Positions 34,986-44,921 of a stretch of 64,000 nucleotides of DNA are shown here, piece by piece; within the stretch, counting starts at the first letter, position 1, and each line of letters opens with the position of its first letter. The stretch is from Vibrio viridaestus (GTDB taxonomy: Bacteria; Pseudomonadota; Gammaproteobacteria; Enterobacterales; Vibrionaceae): assembly GCF_003856525.1 (NCBI RefSeq), contig NZ_RJVQ01000007.1, forward strand, positions 124,001-188,000, read 5' to 3'. A program made the position numbers and the translations under genes. The notes beneath the pieces were generated by a model. The model was not told where the DNA came from. It worked only from the letters and a program-made list of their open reading frames with translations, and made no database searches.

Positions 34986-36365
34986 ATGAGTATTAGCGTA
35001 TTTGACTTGTTTAAAGTTGGCGTCGGTCCGTCAAGTTCACACACTGTAGGCCCGATGAAAGCGGCTCATACCTTTATTACGGATTTGGAATCTCAAGGCG
35101 ATCTGGGTCAGACTGAGAAAGTCATAGTGACTTTGTATGGTTCCTTGAGTGCAACGGGTCATGGACATGGCACTGATAAAGCGGTGTTAATGGGACTAAT
35201 GGGATATCAGCCAGATACAATTGATCCACTGCTTATCGAGCCAGCTATTCGCGCAATCTGCGAAACCGGTACACTCATGTTAGCGCAAAAGAAGAACATT
35301 GCGTTTGATTGGCAAAGTGAGATGAGGTTTGAAGACGAAGTACTTCCGTATCACCCAAATGCGATGACGGTACGAGCAGTCGATTCTGATGATCATATTT
35401 TGCGTGAAACGACATATTACTCTATTGGTGGTGGTTTCGTCTTAGATGAACACGCTATACAAACACAAGATACAGTTATTCAGACAGTTAACTACCCGCT
35501 GGACTTCAATAGCGGGGCAGAGCTATTAAAGATATGTGAACAACATAACCTGCGTATTAGCGATGTCGTGTTGAAGAATGAAGAGTCAGTCCAGGATGTG
35601 ACTACCGTTAAAGCTGGCATCTATCATCTCTGGCAGGTGATGCAGGAATGTATTGCTAATGGTATCGAAAATGAAGGTATCTTACCCGGCGGATTAGACG
35701 TAAAGAGAAGAGCAGCATCGCTTCATCGAGCGTTGACACATGCCACAGAAGATTGTGTCATCTACACCACGCTAAGTGGAATGGATTGGGTCAACTTGTT
35801 TGCTCTCGCTGTGAATGAAGAAAATGCCGCAGGTGGAAGAATGGTAACCGCACCAACCAATGGTGCTGCGGGTATCATCCCTGCTGTATTGATGTATCAC
35901 ATGCGCTTTCATCCAAAAGCGAAACCGAAAGATGTCATTAAGTTTTTCCTTGCTGCGACGGCTATCGGGACATTATGCAAAAAAAATGCGTCAATCTCTG
36001 GTGCGGAAGTAGGGTGTCAGGGAGAGGTAGGCTCTGCTAGTGCGATGGCTGCAGCAGGACTGGCTGAAATTCTGGGTGGAACACCCGAGCAAGTTGAAAA
36101 TGCAGCGGAAATTGCGTTGGAGCACAATCTGGGGCTGACCTGTGATCCTATTGGAGGCTTAGTTCAGGTGCCGTGTATAGAACGTAATGCGATTGCTGCC
36201 GTTAAAGCGATAAATGCAGCGAATATGGCATTAAGAGGCGATGGTAAACATTTTGTCTCTCTTGATAAAGTCATTCGTACTATGCGCGACACAGGGCGCG
36301 ATATGCAGGATAAATATAAAGAAACGTCGCGAGGAGGACTGGCCGTCAATACCATCGAATGCTGA
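34986..36365 (+). CDS. sdaA: L-serine ammonia-lyase, iron-sulfur type
   Basis: 459 aa from the ATG at 34986, preceded by GGGAG at 5 nt; a long in-frame upstream extension crosses the terminator and is rejected. Starts [20 protein letters not shown], the signature of the family. Cluster cysteines lie in [20 protein letters not shown] (and the next [15 protein letters not shown]) and in [17 protein letters not shown]. It deaminates serine to pyruvate with a 4Fe-4S cluster. Here it finishes sarcosine carbon: glycine to serine (GlyA) to pyruvate. AATGTCGC at 34902 upstream resembles the motif before glyA and gbdR. Confidence 0.95.
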   Translation: MSISVFDLFKVGVGPSSSHTVGPMKAAHTFITDLESQGDLGQTEKVIVTLYGSLSATGHGHGTDKAVLMGLMGYQPDTIDPLLIEPAIRAICETGTLMLAQKKNIAFDWQSEMRFEDEVLPYHPNAMTVRAVDSDDHILRETTYYSIGGGFVLDEHAIQTQDTVIQTVNYPLDFNSGAELLKICEQHNLRISDVVLKNEESVQDVTTVKAGIYHLWQVMQECIANGIENEGILPGGLDVKRRAASLHRALTHATEDCVIYTTLSGMDWVNLFALAVNEENAAGGRMVTAPTNGAAGIIPAVLMYHMRFHPKAKPKDVIKFFLAATAIGTLCKKNASISGAEVGCQGEVGSASAMAAAGLAEILGGTPEQVENAAEIALEHNLGLTCDPIGGLVQVPCIERNAIAAVKAINAANMALRGDGKHFVSLDKVIRTMRDTGRDMQDKYKETSRGGLAVNTIEC

Positions 36366-36674
36366 ATATATTACTCAATTCTTATGCAATGAATCCCTTT
36401 CATGGTGCTTTTGGCTGATTATGGTGCACAATATTTCAGCAAAGCACGTGTTATTGAGAGGAGTTCTTATTTATCTGCAACTCAAATTGCGGGAAGTTGA
36501 ACGGTCGTTCAATAAAAAACCGTCTGGAACCGTTCTATTTGCGACACGCAGAGATTGCGTACTACAGGATCAAATTAATTGGGTATGAATGTTGCACTTT
36601 TGTTAATGCTCAACAAGCGTGGTTAGCCGTGTATTAAACCTCCTTAATTCCGATTACAGATAATGGAGTGCGCA
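36366..36674. promoter_or_regulatory. Promoter region of the GbdR-type regulator
   Basis: No gene in 309 nt. ATTTGCGACA at 36537-36546 is the reverse complement of the 10-mer before glyA. GGAG at 36665 is the ribosome site for the ATG at 36675. A run of codons open at 36241-36588 is an extension from inside sdaA and does not look like protein. Confidence 0.4.
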
Positions 36675-37814
36675 ATGTCAGACTTATATACCGCAATAGA
36701 TAATAAAAAGACAAACAAGGAAGTAAACCGAATTGGTTTTTTATTGCTCAACAATTTCACTATGCTCGCTCTTGCATCAGCAGTTGATCCGTTGAGAATG
36801 GCCAATCAATTAAGTGGTAAAGAACTCTATGACTGGTACACCATCACAGAAGATGGTCAACCAGTGACAGCAAGTGATGGTATGACGATCATGCCTGATA
36901 CATCAATGGCTTCGGCACCGAAGTTGGACACTCTCATTGTTGTTGGCGGGGTCAATATCACCCGCAGTTATACTCGTCGTCAGCTTAGTTGGCTACAATC
37001 GCTTAACCGTAAACACGTACGAATGGGCGGTGTTTGTACCGGTCCGTATGTACTTGCTGAAGCGGGCTTGTTAGATGGTTATCAGTGTAGTGCCCACTGG
37101 GAATGCATTGCGTCACTCCAGGAAGCGCATCCACGCGTAAATTGTACTAATCACTTATTTGTTATCGACCGTGATCGAATGACTTGCAGTGGTGGTTCAG
37201 TACCTCTAGATATGATGATAAACATGATTCAGAAGGACTATGGACGAGAACTCGCTTCATGCGTTTCTGAGATGTTTATTTGCGACAGAGTTCGAGGTGA
37301 AGGTGACTTCCAGAAGGTACCGCTTCGTCATGTGCTCGGTACAGCGCAACCTAAGTTGGTTGAAGCGATTACCTTGATGGAAGCGAATATTGAAGAAACT
37401 ATTGAACTGGACGATTTAGCTATGTACGTTGGATTATCTCGCCGACAGCTAGAGCGCTTATTCCAGAAATATCTCGAATGCTCACCATCAAAATATTACC
37501 TGAAATTGCGTCTGTTCCGTGCGCGTCAGCTATTGCGTCAAACATCGATGTCGATCATCGAGATTGCAACAGCGTGCGGATTTGTCTCCTCGCCACATTT
37601 CAGCAAGTGTTACCGTATTCATATTGGTCTATCACCTCGTGCAGAACGAGTTGGTCAGCAAGAGAAAGACTTAGGTAAAGGGAACTATTCAGTAGAAGCG
37701 ATAGATTCGCATTTTGCCGATAACGTGACGCCCTTTGAACCACTTTCAGTTCGCTCCACAAAAGCACTACATGAAGCTCAATATGAGCCGACATACGGAT
37801 CTATTGTTGTCTAA
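36675..37814 (+). CDS. gbdR: GbdR-type AraC family activator with DJ-1/PfpI-like sensor domain
   Basis: 379 aa from the ATG at 36675 (GGAG 6 nt upstream); an ATG four codons earlier lacks a site. N-terminal DJ-1/PfpI-like domain (about 15-185: IGFLLLNNFTMLALASAVDP, MANQLSGKELYDWYTITEDG, GGVCTGPYVLAEAG) and C-terminal AraC helix-turn-helix pair (about 225-320: LDDLAMYVGLSRRQLERLFQ, then IATACGFVSSPHFSKCYR). This layout and the MANQLSGKELY stretch match GbdR, which senses glycine betaine or dimethylglycine and activates their catabolic genes. Sits between sox and dgc units, which it probably controls. Confidence 0.9.
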   Translation: MSDLYTAIDNKKTNKEVNRIGFLLLNNFTMLALASAVDPLRMANQLSGKELYDWYTITEDGQPVTASDGMTIMPDTSMASAPKLDTLIVVGGVNITRSYTRRQLSWLQSLNRKHVRMGGVCTGPYVLAEAGLLDGYQCSAHWECIASLQEAHPRVNCTNHLFVIDRDRMTCSGGSVPLDMMINMIQKDYGRELASCVSEMFICDRVRGEGDFQKVPLRHVLGTAQPKLVEAITLMEANIEETIELDDLAMYVGLSRRQLERLFQKYLECSPSKYYLKLRLFRARQLLRQTSMSIIEIATACGFVSSPHFSKCYRIHIGLSPRAERVGQQEKDLGKGNYSVEAIDSHFADNVTPFEPLSVRSTKALHEAQYEPTYGSIVV

Positions 37815-37835
37815 ACAATAAATTCTTCGTGTCTT

Positions 37836-37866
37836 AGCCATCAGCTTGTCTGGTGGCTTTTTTTTG
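37836..37866 (+). terminator. Rho-independent terminator of gbdR
   Basis: AGCCATCAG / CTGGTGGCT 9-bp stem with one G-T pair, 5-nt loop, then about eight T. It begins 22 nt after the gbdR stop. Confidence 0.85.
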
Positions 37867-37987
37867 CTTCAAATTCTATCAGCCTGTTACGCAAAAGGAG
37901 AGTCGGGTGACGTTTTCAGAACACTATTAAAGTGCCTTGTTACCTATTCTGAATTGCATAGTCATAGGGAAACAGGCAGGTAAAAAA

Positions 37988-38965
37988 ATGGATTCACGAG
38001 AACTGCACGATGACGCCATAGTAATCGATGGATTGGTTATCGCGAAATGGGATAGAGACCTATTTGTAGACATGCGCAAAGGCGGTTTAACCGCAGCTAA
38101 CTGCACCGTATCGGTTTGGGAAGGCTTTCAAAATACGGTCAACAATATCGTCGCGATGAATAATCTCATCGAAGACAACAGCGATATCGTCCTTAAAGTG
38201 AAATGCACAGACGATATTCGCCGCGCTAAAAAAGAAGGGAAAACTGGCGTAATGATGGGTTTTCAAAACGCCCATGCATACGAAGACCAGCTTGGATATG
38301 TTCAGGTTTTCAAAGATCTGGGCGTTGGTGTTGTACAAATGTGTTACAACACCCAAAACCTGGTAGGCACTGGCTGTTACGAACGTGATGGTGGTCTGTC
38401 GGGTTTTGGTCACGAGATCGTGGCTGAAATGAACCGAGTAGGGGTGATGTGTGACTTATCACATGTCGGCGCCAAAACGTCACAAGAAGTCATCATCGCT
38501 TCAAAAAAACCTGTCTGCTACTCACATTGCCTACCTAGTGGCCTAAAAGACCATCCGCGTAATAAATCAGACGAAGACATCAAATTCATTGCCGATCATG
38601 GTGGCTTTGTTGGTGTAACGATGTTTGCGCCATTTTTGAAAAGAGGCATCCATTCGAGCATAGAAGATTACGTCGAAGCGATTGATTACATCTTTAATAT
38701 CGTTGGCGAAGATCACATCGGTATCGGTACCGATTTTACTCAGGGACAAGATCAGCCATTTTTCGAATGGCTGACTCACGACAAAGGCTATGCGCGTCGT
38801 CTTACCAACTTCGGTGAAATTATTAATCCCGAAGGTATTCGTACATTGGGTGAATTTCCAAATCTGACGGATGCTTTACTTCGTCATGGTTTCTCAGAGA
38901 CCCAGGTACGAAAAATTATGGGAGAGAACTGGTTACGGGTTCTTGGCGAAGTTTGGGGCGAATAA
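37988..38965 (+). CDS. Membrane-dipeptidase-like (M19) protein of the dimethylglycine operon
   Basis: 325 aa from the ATG at 37988 (AGG 8-10 nt upstream). M19-type TIM barrel: VGVVQMCYNTQNLVGTGCYE, GVMCDLSHVGAKTSQEVI, KPVCYSHCLPSG and HIGIGTDFTQG. The classical HxD metal motif near the N-terminus is replaced (VIDGLVIAKWDRD), so metal use may differ. A homologue heads the dgcAB operon of Pseudomonas, where it is needed or co-regulated with betaine catabolism but its reaction is not settled. First gene of this operon. Confidence 0.9.
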   Translation: MDSRELHDDAIVIDGLVIAKWDRDLFVDMRKGGLTAANCTVSVWEGFQNTVNNIVAMNNLIEDNSDIVLKVKCTDDIRRAKKEGKTGVMMGFQNAHAYEDQLGYVQVFKDLGVGVVQMCYNTQNLVGTGCYERDGGLSGFGHEIVAEMNRVGVMCDLSHVGAKTSQEVIIASKKPVCYSHCLPSGLKDHPRNKSDEDIKFIADHGGFVGVTMFAPFLKRGIHSSIEDYVEAIDYIFNIVGEDHIGIGTDFTQGQDQPFFEWLTHDKGYARRLTNFGEIINPEGIRTLGEFPNLTDALLRHGFSETQVRKIMGENWLRVLGEVWGE

Positions 38966-39010
38966 GCTAGCTGGTTGAATAAAGGAAAAAAGAGAAAGGG
39001 AGAATTCCAA

Positions 39011-39544
39011 ATGAGTGTACATGCACCTGAAATGCCAATTTTAGTGGATGATGAAACAGGCGTCTGGACGACAGATGCGCTACCAATGATTTACGTTCCA
39101 AGACATTTCTTTATCAATAATCATATGGGAATTGAAGAAGAGATTGGTGCTGAGCGTTACGCTGAAATTCTTTACAAAGCGGGTCATAAATCAGCTTTTT
39201 ATTGGTGTGAAAAAGAAGCGGAAGAGCACGGCTTAGTTGGTGAAGAAATTTTCATGCATTACATGAAACGTATATCTCAACGTGGCTGGGGTCTGTTTAC
39301 GATTGAGCACCTGGACGCAGAAAAAGGTGAAGCAAGAATTCGTTTGGATCATTCCTGTTTTGTTTATCAATACGGCAAAGTGAATCGCAAAGTTGATTAC
39401 ATGTTTACGGGTTGGTTTGCCGGTGCTGTTGATCAGGTCGCACAAAGCATGGGATTTGATGTTAAGACTCAGGCGGTACAAGTTCAAAGCGGCGCTGAAG
39501 AAGGTTGTGATTTCGGTTTATTTGAAGTTACACCATTAGCGTAA
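39011..39544 (+). CDS. DUF5943 / V4R-like small protein of the dimethylglycine operon
   Basis: 177 aa from the ATG at 39011 (GGGAG 7 nt upstream); a start at 38975 lacks a site. The pattern YVPRHFFINNHMGIEEEIGA, FYWCEKEAEEHGLVGEEIFM and the closing VDYMFTGWFAGAVDQVAQSM with late GAEEGCDFGLFEV is that of a 4-vinyl-reductase-like fold found in the same place in Pseudomonas dgc operons. Role unknown; may assist DgcA or bind a ligand. Confidence 0.85.
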   Translation: MSVHAPEMPILVDDETGVWTTDALPMIYVPRHFFINNHMGIEEEIGAERYAEILYKAGHKSAFYWCEKEAEEHGLVGEEIFMHYMKRISQRGWGLFTIEHLDAEKGEARIRLDHSCFVYQYGKVNRKVDYMFTGWFAGAVDQVAQSMGFDVKTQAVQVQSGAEEGCDFGLFEVTPLA

Positions 39545-39586
39545 CAGCCATATTATTTAAAACACAAAAAGCATTGTCATGGAAGA

Positions 39587-39609
39587 CGGCCTCAGATGGA
39601 CAGAGGCCG
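39587..39609 (+). other. Intercistronic hairpin before dgcA
   Basis: CGGCCTC / GAGGCCG 7-bp perfect stem with 9-nt loop, ending 14 nt before the dgcA ATG, just ahead of its GAGGTGA ribosome site. No T-run. It could protect the dgcA message or modulate its translation. Confidence 0.5.
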
Positions 39610-39623
39610 ATACGAGGTGAAGC

Positions 39624-41687
39624 ATGTCTCAGTTTGATATTCTGTTCCAACCACTAAAAATTAATAAAACCACAATACGTAACCGTATAGTCAGTACCGC
39701 TCACGCAGAGGTCTATGCCACAGAAGGCGGCATGACAACTGACCGCTACGTTAAATATTACGAAGAAAAGGCCAAAGGTGGATGTGGCCTATGCATTTGT
39801 GGTGGTTCCAGTGTGGTATCAATTGATAGCCCTCAAAGTTGGTGGAGTTCAGTAAATCTCTCTACCGACCGAATCATTCCTCATTTTCAGAATTTAGCCG
39901 ATGCCGTTCATAAACATGGCGGTAAGATAATGATCCAAATTACGCATATGGGTAGACGTTCTCGTTGGGATGGTGAAAACTGGCCTAATCTAATGTCGCC
40001 ATCAGGTATTCGTGAACCAGTGCATCGTGCGACATGCAAAACAATTGAAGAAGAAGATATTTGGCGTGTTATCGGTGACTTTGCTAAAGCGGCAGTGAGA
40101 GCAAAAGAGGGTGGCCTTGATGGTGTTGAACTCTCGGCTGTTCACCAACATATGATCGACCAATTCTGGTCTCCACGTGTTAACAAACGCACGGATAAAT
40201 GGGGTGGTAGCTTTGAAAATCGTATGCGTTTTGGGATGGAAGTCCTTAATGCAGTGAGAGAAGCTGTTGGCCCCGATTTTGTTGTTGGTATGCGTATCAC
40301 GGGAGATGAATTCCATCCAGATGGTCTAACTCATGACGATATGAAGCAGATAGCGGCCTACTACGATGCAACGGGCAAAGTGGATTATTTTGGTGTCGTC
40401 GGCTCAGGTTGTGATACGCACAATACCCTGGCTAACGTTATTCCAAATATGAGCTATCCACCAGAACCCTTCCTTCACCTGGCTGCTGGCATCAAAGAAG
40501 TGGTCTCTGTACCTGTGATTCACGCACAGAATATTAAAGATCCTAATCAGGCTAAACGTATTTTGGAAGGCGGCTATGTCGACTTCGTTGGCATGACCCG
40601 AGCCCATATCGCTGATCCCCATTTGATTGCCAAAATTAAACTCAATCAAACAGACCAGATTCGTCAGTGCGTCGGAGCAAACTACTGCATCGATCGCCAA
40701 TATATGGGGTTAGATGTGCTCTGTATTCAGAACGCCGCCACATCTCGCGAACATATGGGCATGCCTCATATCATTGAAAAAACCACAGGACCCGTCCGTA
40801 AAGTGGTTATCGTGGGTGGTGGGCCTGGCGGACTTGAAGCCGCGCGGGTTGCTGCAGAGCGTGGTCACAATGTGACTCTAATTGAGAAAGGTGAAGAACT
40901 GGGTGGACAGGTAACTATTGCGTCCAAAGCTCCTCAACGTGATCAAATGGCTGGTATTACCCGCTGGCTTGCAATGGAAGTGAATCGACTTGGGGTAGAA
41001 GTTCTGACGGGAATGGCTGCAGATGCATCAGTGATTCGCGAAATGAACCCAGACGTTTGCATACTCGCTACGGGAGGCAGACCTTATCTTGAACAAAACC
41101 CGGAATGGGGCGCAGCGGAAGGTCTCATCGTTTCGACATGGGATATTCTGAACGGCAAGGTTGAACCGGGTAAAAACGTGCTTGTCTTCGATACCATTTG
41201 TGAGTTTTCTGGTATGTCAGCAGCGGATTACCTTACATCCAAAGGGGCGAAAGTTGAATTAGTGACCGACGATATCAAACCGGGTGTGGGTATCGGTGGT
41301 ACTACCTTCCCAACTTATTACCGCAGCCTTTATGAAAAAGAAGTCATCATGACATCTGATTTAGCCTTAGAGAAAGTTTATCGTGAAGGCGACAATCTCA
41401 TCGCGGTCTTAGAGAACGAATATACAGGTCAAAAAGAAGAACGTGTTGTCGATCAGGTGGTGGTCGAAAATGGCACGCGACCCAATGAAGAACTGTATTA
41501 CGAGTTAAAAAATGAATCCGTCAATAAAGGACAGATAGACAACGAGACGCTTTTTGCAGCTCAACCTCAGCCTGTTTTGGCTGAACAGTCATCCGGTATG
41601 ATTTTATGGCGCTTAGGTGACTGTGTGTCACAACGTAACGTTCATGCTGCTATCTACGATGCACTTCGTTTGTGTAAAGATCTTTAA
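39624..41687 (+). CDS. dgcA: Dimethylglycine demethylase subunit DgcA (TMADH/old yellow enzyme family)
   Basis: 687 aa. Residues 1-345 form an FMN-binding barrel (FQPLKINKTTIRNRIVSTAH, GLDGVELSAVHQHMIDQFWS with the catalytic pair, DFVGMTRAHIADP); then a cluster region CVGANYCIDRQYMGLDVLC (Cys349, Cys355, Cys367); then FAD/NAD-type domains (VVIVGGGPGGLEAARVAAER). It removes one methyl from dimethylglycine, giving sarcosine. Compared with trimethylamine dehydrogenase, one of four cluster cysteines is Ala352. Followed by dgcB after 9 nt. Confidence 0.95.
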   Translation: MSQFDILFQPLKINKTTIRNRIVSTAHAEVYATEGGMTTDRYVKYYEEKAKGGCGLCICGGSSVVSIDSPQSWWSSVNLSTDRIIPHFQNLADAVHKHGGKIMIQITHMGRRSRWDGENWPNLMSPSGIREPVHRATCKTIEEEDIWRVIGDFAKAAVRAKEGGLDGVELSAVHQHMIDQFWSPRVNKRTDKWGGSFENRMRFGMEVLNAVREAVGPDFVVGMRITGDEFHPDGLTHDDMKQIAAYYDATGKVDYFGVVGSGCDTHNTLANVIPNMSYPPEPFLHLAAGIKEVVSVPVIHAQNIKDPNQAKRILEGGYVDFVGMTRAHIADPHLIAKIKLNQTDQIRQCVGANYCIDRQYMGLDVLCIQNAATSREHMGMPHIIEKTTGPVRKVVIVGGGPGGLEAARVAAERGHNVTLIEKGEELGGQVTIASKAPQRDQMAGITRWLAMEVNRLGVEVLTGMAADASVIREMNPDVCILATGGRPYLEQNPEWGAAEGLIVSTWDILNGKVEPGKNVLVFDTICEFSGMSAADYLTSKGAKVELVTDDIKPGVGIGGTTFPTYYRSLYEKEVIMTSDLALEKVYREGDNLIAVLENEYTGQKEERVVDQVVVENGTRPNEELYYELKNESVNKGQIDNETLFAAQPQPVLAEQSSGMILWRLGDCVSQRNVHAAIYDALRLCKDL

Positions 41688-41696
41688 GGGGGCGTT

Positions 41697-43661
41697 ATGT
41701 ACCTTGAATGGCTACTTCCAATCCTTGTAACAACGGCTGCTGTACTGGCCGTTGTTGGGATGGCACGTCGTTTTTCCTTATGGCGCAGAGGGCAGAAGTC
41801 ACCAGTGAATATTTTGTCTGGGTTGGCTGCGATGCCCAGACGATATCTCGTTGACTTACACCACGTTGTTGCTCGCGACAAAGTGATGTCTCATACCCAC
41901 GTAGCGACAGCAGGCGGCTTCGTTTTGTCTGTTGTGCTTATTTTTGCAGTACATGTCTTCAATATCGCACCACATATTCTATCTTGGGTACTGATGGGCT
42001 CGCTGGCGATCATGTTTGTCGGTGCTATTTCAGTATACCGTCGTCGAGTTAGTCCGCCATCTCGCTTGTCGAAAGGACCATGGATGCGCTTACCAAAAAG
42101 CTTGCTTGTCTTCTCCGTATCCTTATTCATTGCAACTTTGCCAGCGTCAGGAATACTGCCGGAAAATACGTTTGGCTGGTTGGCGAGCGCAATTCTCGTT
42201 GTCGGTATCATTTGGGGCGTCGGTGAGATGTTCTTTGGTATGGGGTGGGGCGGACCAATGAAACACGCCTTTGCTGGCTCGTTACATTTGGCATTTCATC
42301 GTCGACCAGAGCGATTTGGCGGTGGTCGTTCCACAGGACTGAAAGTTGTCGATCTTTCAGCAGAGAAACTCGGTGTTGAAAAACCGCAGGATTTTAAATG
42401 GAATCAGCTATTAGGATTTGATGCCTGCGTTCAGTGTGGCAAATGCGAAGCTGTATGCCCTGCTTTTGCTGCGGGTCAGCCGCTTAATCCGAAGAAATTG
42501 ATTCAAGATATGGTGGTTGGTTTGGCGGGGGGAACGGATGCCAAATACGCAGGCAGTCCATACCCTGGAAAAGAAACCGGTTGTGCAAAGGGTGGACATG
42601 ATCAGCCTATCGTTGGCGGATTGGTAAGCTCAGAGACATTGTGGTCGTGTACTACCTGTCGCGCCTGTGTGGAAGAATGTCCGATGATGATCGAACATGT
42701 GGACGCCGTAGTGGATATGCGTCGCTTCCTTACTCTAGAAAAAGGTGAGACGCCAACCAAAGGTGTTGAGGTGTTGGAAAATTTAATTTTCACCGACAAT
42801 CCTAACGGTCATGCACCGCAAAAGCGCTCAAACTGGGCTGCCGACCAGGAATTAGCTTTAATGTCTGAGGTAAAACGAGCCGATGTCTTGTTTTGGGTTT
42901 CAGATGGAGCGTTTGACATGCGCAGTCAGCGTATCCTGAAATCATTCGTCAAAATTCTTAAAGCTGCCAAAATCGACTTCGCCATTTTAGGTGATGAAGA
43001 ACTTGATAGCGGAGATGTTGCAAGACGACTTGGCGATGATGCAACATTCCAGCGTCTTGCTATGCGTAACATTCAAACACTAAGTAAATATCAGTTTGAC
43101 TGCATCGTTACCACCGATCCTCATGCATTCCATTGTTTGAAGAATGAATACCCAGATATGTACCCCGATGGGACTATGCCGAACTATCAGGTATGGCACC
43201 ATACCACCTTTATCAATCAACTCGCTGAGAAAGGACTTATTAATCTGAACCAGTATCAGGGTGGAAAAGTCACTTACCACGATCCTTGCTATCTGGGACG
43301 TTATAACGGTGAATACGACTCTCCTCGTGCGCTGCTTAAGCAACTTGGTATTGAATTGGCTGAAATGGAGCGTTCAGGTTTTCGCTCTCGTTGTTGCGGT
43401 GGTGGTGGCGGCGCACCGATTACCGATATCCCAGGAGAGCGTCGTATAGCTGACATGCGTATGGACGATGTTCGTGAAACGGGTGCAGAGCTTGTGGCCG
43501 TGGGCTGTCAACAATGCACCGCGATGCTTGAAGGTGTCGTTGAGCCCAGACCTGAAGTCAAAGATATAGCAGAAATTGTCGCGGATGTTCTAGCAGAAGC
43601 TACAGATAATCAAGAGCAGGTGTCCACTTGGGAACCCGAACAACAGCCACTTACGGTGTAG
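41697..43661 (+). CDS. dgcB: Dimethylglycine demethylase electron-transfer subunit DgcB (Fe-S membrane protein)
   Basis: 654 aa. N-terminal membrane part with about five segments (residues 3-180), then two 4Fe-4S motifs (CVQCGKCEAVCP and CTTCRACVEECP) and two CCG-type domains (VTYHDPCYLGRYNGEYDSPR; CCGGGGGAPITD and GCQQC). Layout like HdrDE/GlpC-type electron carriers, which move electrons from a flavoprotein to the quinone pool or ETF. AAGGGGG before the ATG. Works with DgcA and the ETF genes that follow. Confidence 0.94.
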   Translation: MYLEWLLPILVTTAAVLAVVGMARRFSLWRRGQKSPVNILSGLAAMPRRYLVDLHHVVARDKVMSHTHVATAGGFVLSVVLIFAVHVFNIAPHILSWVLMGSLAIMFVGAISVYRRRVSPPSRLSKGPWMRLPKSLLVFSVSLFIATLPASGILPENTFGWLASAILVVGIIWGVGEMFFGMGWGGPMKHAFAGSLHLAFHRRPERFGGGRSTGLKVVDLSAEKLGVEKPQDFKWNQLLGFDACVQCGKCEAVCPAFAAGQPLNPKKLIQDMVVGLAGGTDAKYAGSPYPGKETGCAKGGHDQPIVGGLVSSETLWSCTTCRACVEECPMMIEHVDAVVDMRRFLTLEKGETPTKGVEVLENLIFTDNPNGHAPQKRSNWAADQELALMSEVKRADVLFWVSDGAFDMRSQRILKSFVKILKAAKIDFAILGDEELDSGDVARRLGDDATFQRLAMRNIQTLSKYQFDCIVTTDPHAFHCLKNEYPDMYPDGTMPNYQVWHHTTFINQLAEKGLINLNQYQGGKVTYHDPCYLGRYNGEYDSPRALLKQLGIELAEMERSGFRSRCCGGGGGAPITDIPGERRIADMRMDDVRETGAELVAVGCQQCTAMLEGVVEPRPEVKDIAEIVADVLAEATDNQEQVSTWEPEQQPLTV

Positions 43662-43670
43662 GAGTAATAC

Positions 43671-44921
43671 ATGAGTGAAATCATAATACGCCGAGATCCT
43701 CGAGCTGAGTGGATAATGCGTAACCGCCTTCATCCTGAGCACAAATCGTTCATTGCTGAAACAACAGAAGAACGTGGCCCGAGCGGACTTATTCGTCGAT
43801 ACCCGCATCGAGTAGGGTTCATTGGTCCGAACGGGATTAAGCGAATAGATCGATTGAACGGCAGTAACATTGCTCCGATCGCTCTGCGCGCTCGTAACGC
43901 TTCAGTGGAGGAGAAGCTTCCACTCCATATTGTCGATAATCCAGATTTTTACGTCATGGTAGTGCCAGATATGACTGGTGGTCGATTAACCAGTCACGAT
44001 AAAGACATTCTTGGGCAAGCACACAGTCTGGTGAAAGAAGCAGGCAATGGTGCAGTGGTCGCCATCGTGTTTGGGCAACACAAAGAAGAACATTTCTCTA
44101 CTGCTGGTGTGGACAGACTAATCCATATCGAGCGAGAGGAATTTGAAACTTATTGCCCCGAACTTAAAACAAGAATACTCGAACAGATAGATACTGCATG
44201 TACGCCAAAATTCTGGTTGTTCCCAGACAGTATCAGTGGTGGTTTTGAATTAGGTGCTCGTCTGGCTGCTTTGATTAATGAAAGACCAGCGACCCAGGCT
44301 TGGCAGGTTAATAGTAATACTACTACTTGTCGTGCTGGTGGCGGCCGTTATGACATCGAGCGCGCTACGCCAAGAGTTCTGCTACTTGCGCAAGAATGCG
44401 CATTACCCATTGATGAAACTGATCATGAAGTTAAAACATTAGAGCTTAACTTCGCACATTCCAATAAAGAGCTAATGTCATTAAGTGCTATTGATGATTT
44501 AGGGCAAATGGCCGTCGATCCTCAATCGGTACCGCTGACTGAAGCTGAGTTTATTCTTTCTGCAGGAAATGGGATTCACGATTGGAATAATTTCCATAAC
44601 GCCGCAGCCGTTCTTGGAGCAACAGAGGGGGCGAGTCGAGTGGCTGTGGATGATGGTTTTATGCCAAGGCATCGTCAGGTTGGAGCCACTGGTTCCTGGG
44701 TAACCGCAAGAGTATATATCGCAGCAGGTATTTCTGGTGCTATACAGCACCTTCAGGGTATTGGAGCGTGCGATAAAGTGATTGCCATCAATACCGATGC
44801 GGGATGTGACATGGTCAAGCGTGCCGATTTGAGCGTTATTGCTGATAGCAACGAGTTACTTTCTGAACTGATACGTTTGATGGAGTCATTTCAACAAGAG
44901 GAACTGAAAGATGCCGCTTAA
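43671..44921 (+). CDS. etfA: Electron transfer flavoprotein alpha subunit of the dimethylglycine system
   Basis: 416 aa, longer than housekeeping EtfA (about 310) because of an N-terminal extension (residues 1-80) holding YPHRVGFIGPNGIKRIDRLN. C-terminal FAD-binding part is clear: GATGSWVTARVYIAAGISGA, IQHLQGIGACDKVIAINTDA and DMVKRADLSVIAD. It accepts electrons in the DgcAB route. Overlaps etfB by 11 nt. Confidence 0.92.
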   Translation: MSEIIIRRDPRAEWIMRNRLHPEHKSFIAETTEERGPSGLIRRYPHRVGFIGPNGIKRIDRLNGSNIAPIALRARNASVEEKLPLHIVDNPDFYVMVVPDMTGGRLTSHDKDILGQAHSLVKEAGNGAVVAIVFGQHKEEHFSTAGVDRLIHIEREEFETYCPELKTRILEQIDTACTPKFWLFPDSISGGFELGARLAALINERPATQAWQVNSNTTTCRAGGGRYDIERATPRVLLLAQECALPIDETDHEVKTLELNFAHSNKELMSLSAIDDLGQMAVDPQSVPLTEAEFILSAGNGIHDWNNFHNAAAVLGATEGASRVAVDDGFMPRHRQVGATGSWVTARVYIAAGISGAIQHLQGIGACDKVIAINTDAGCDMVKRADLSVIADSNELLSELIRLMESFQQEELKDAA

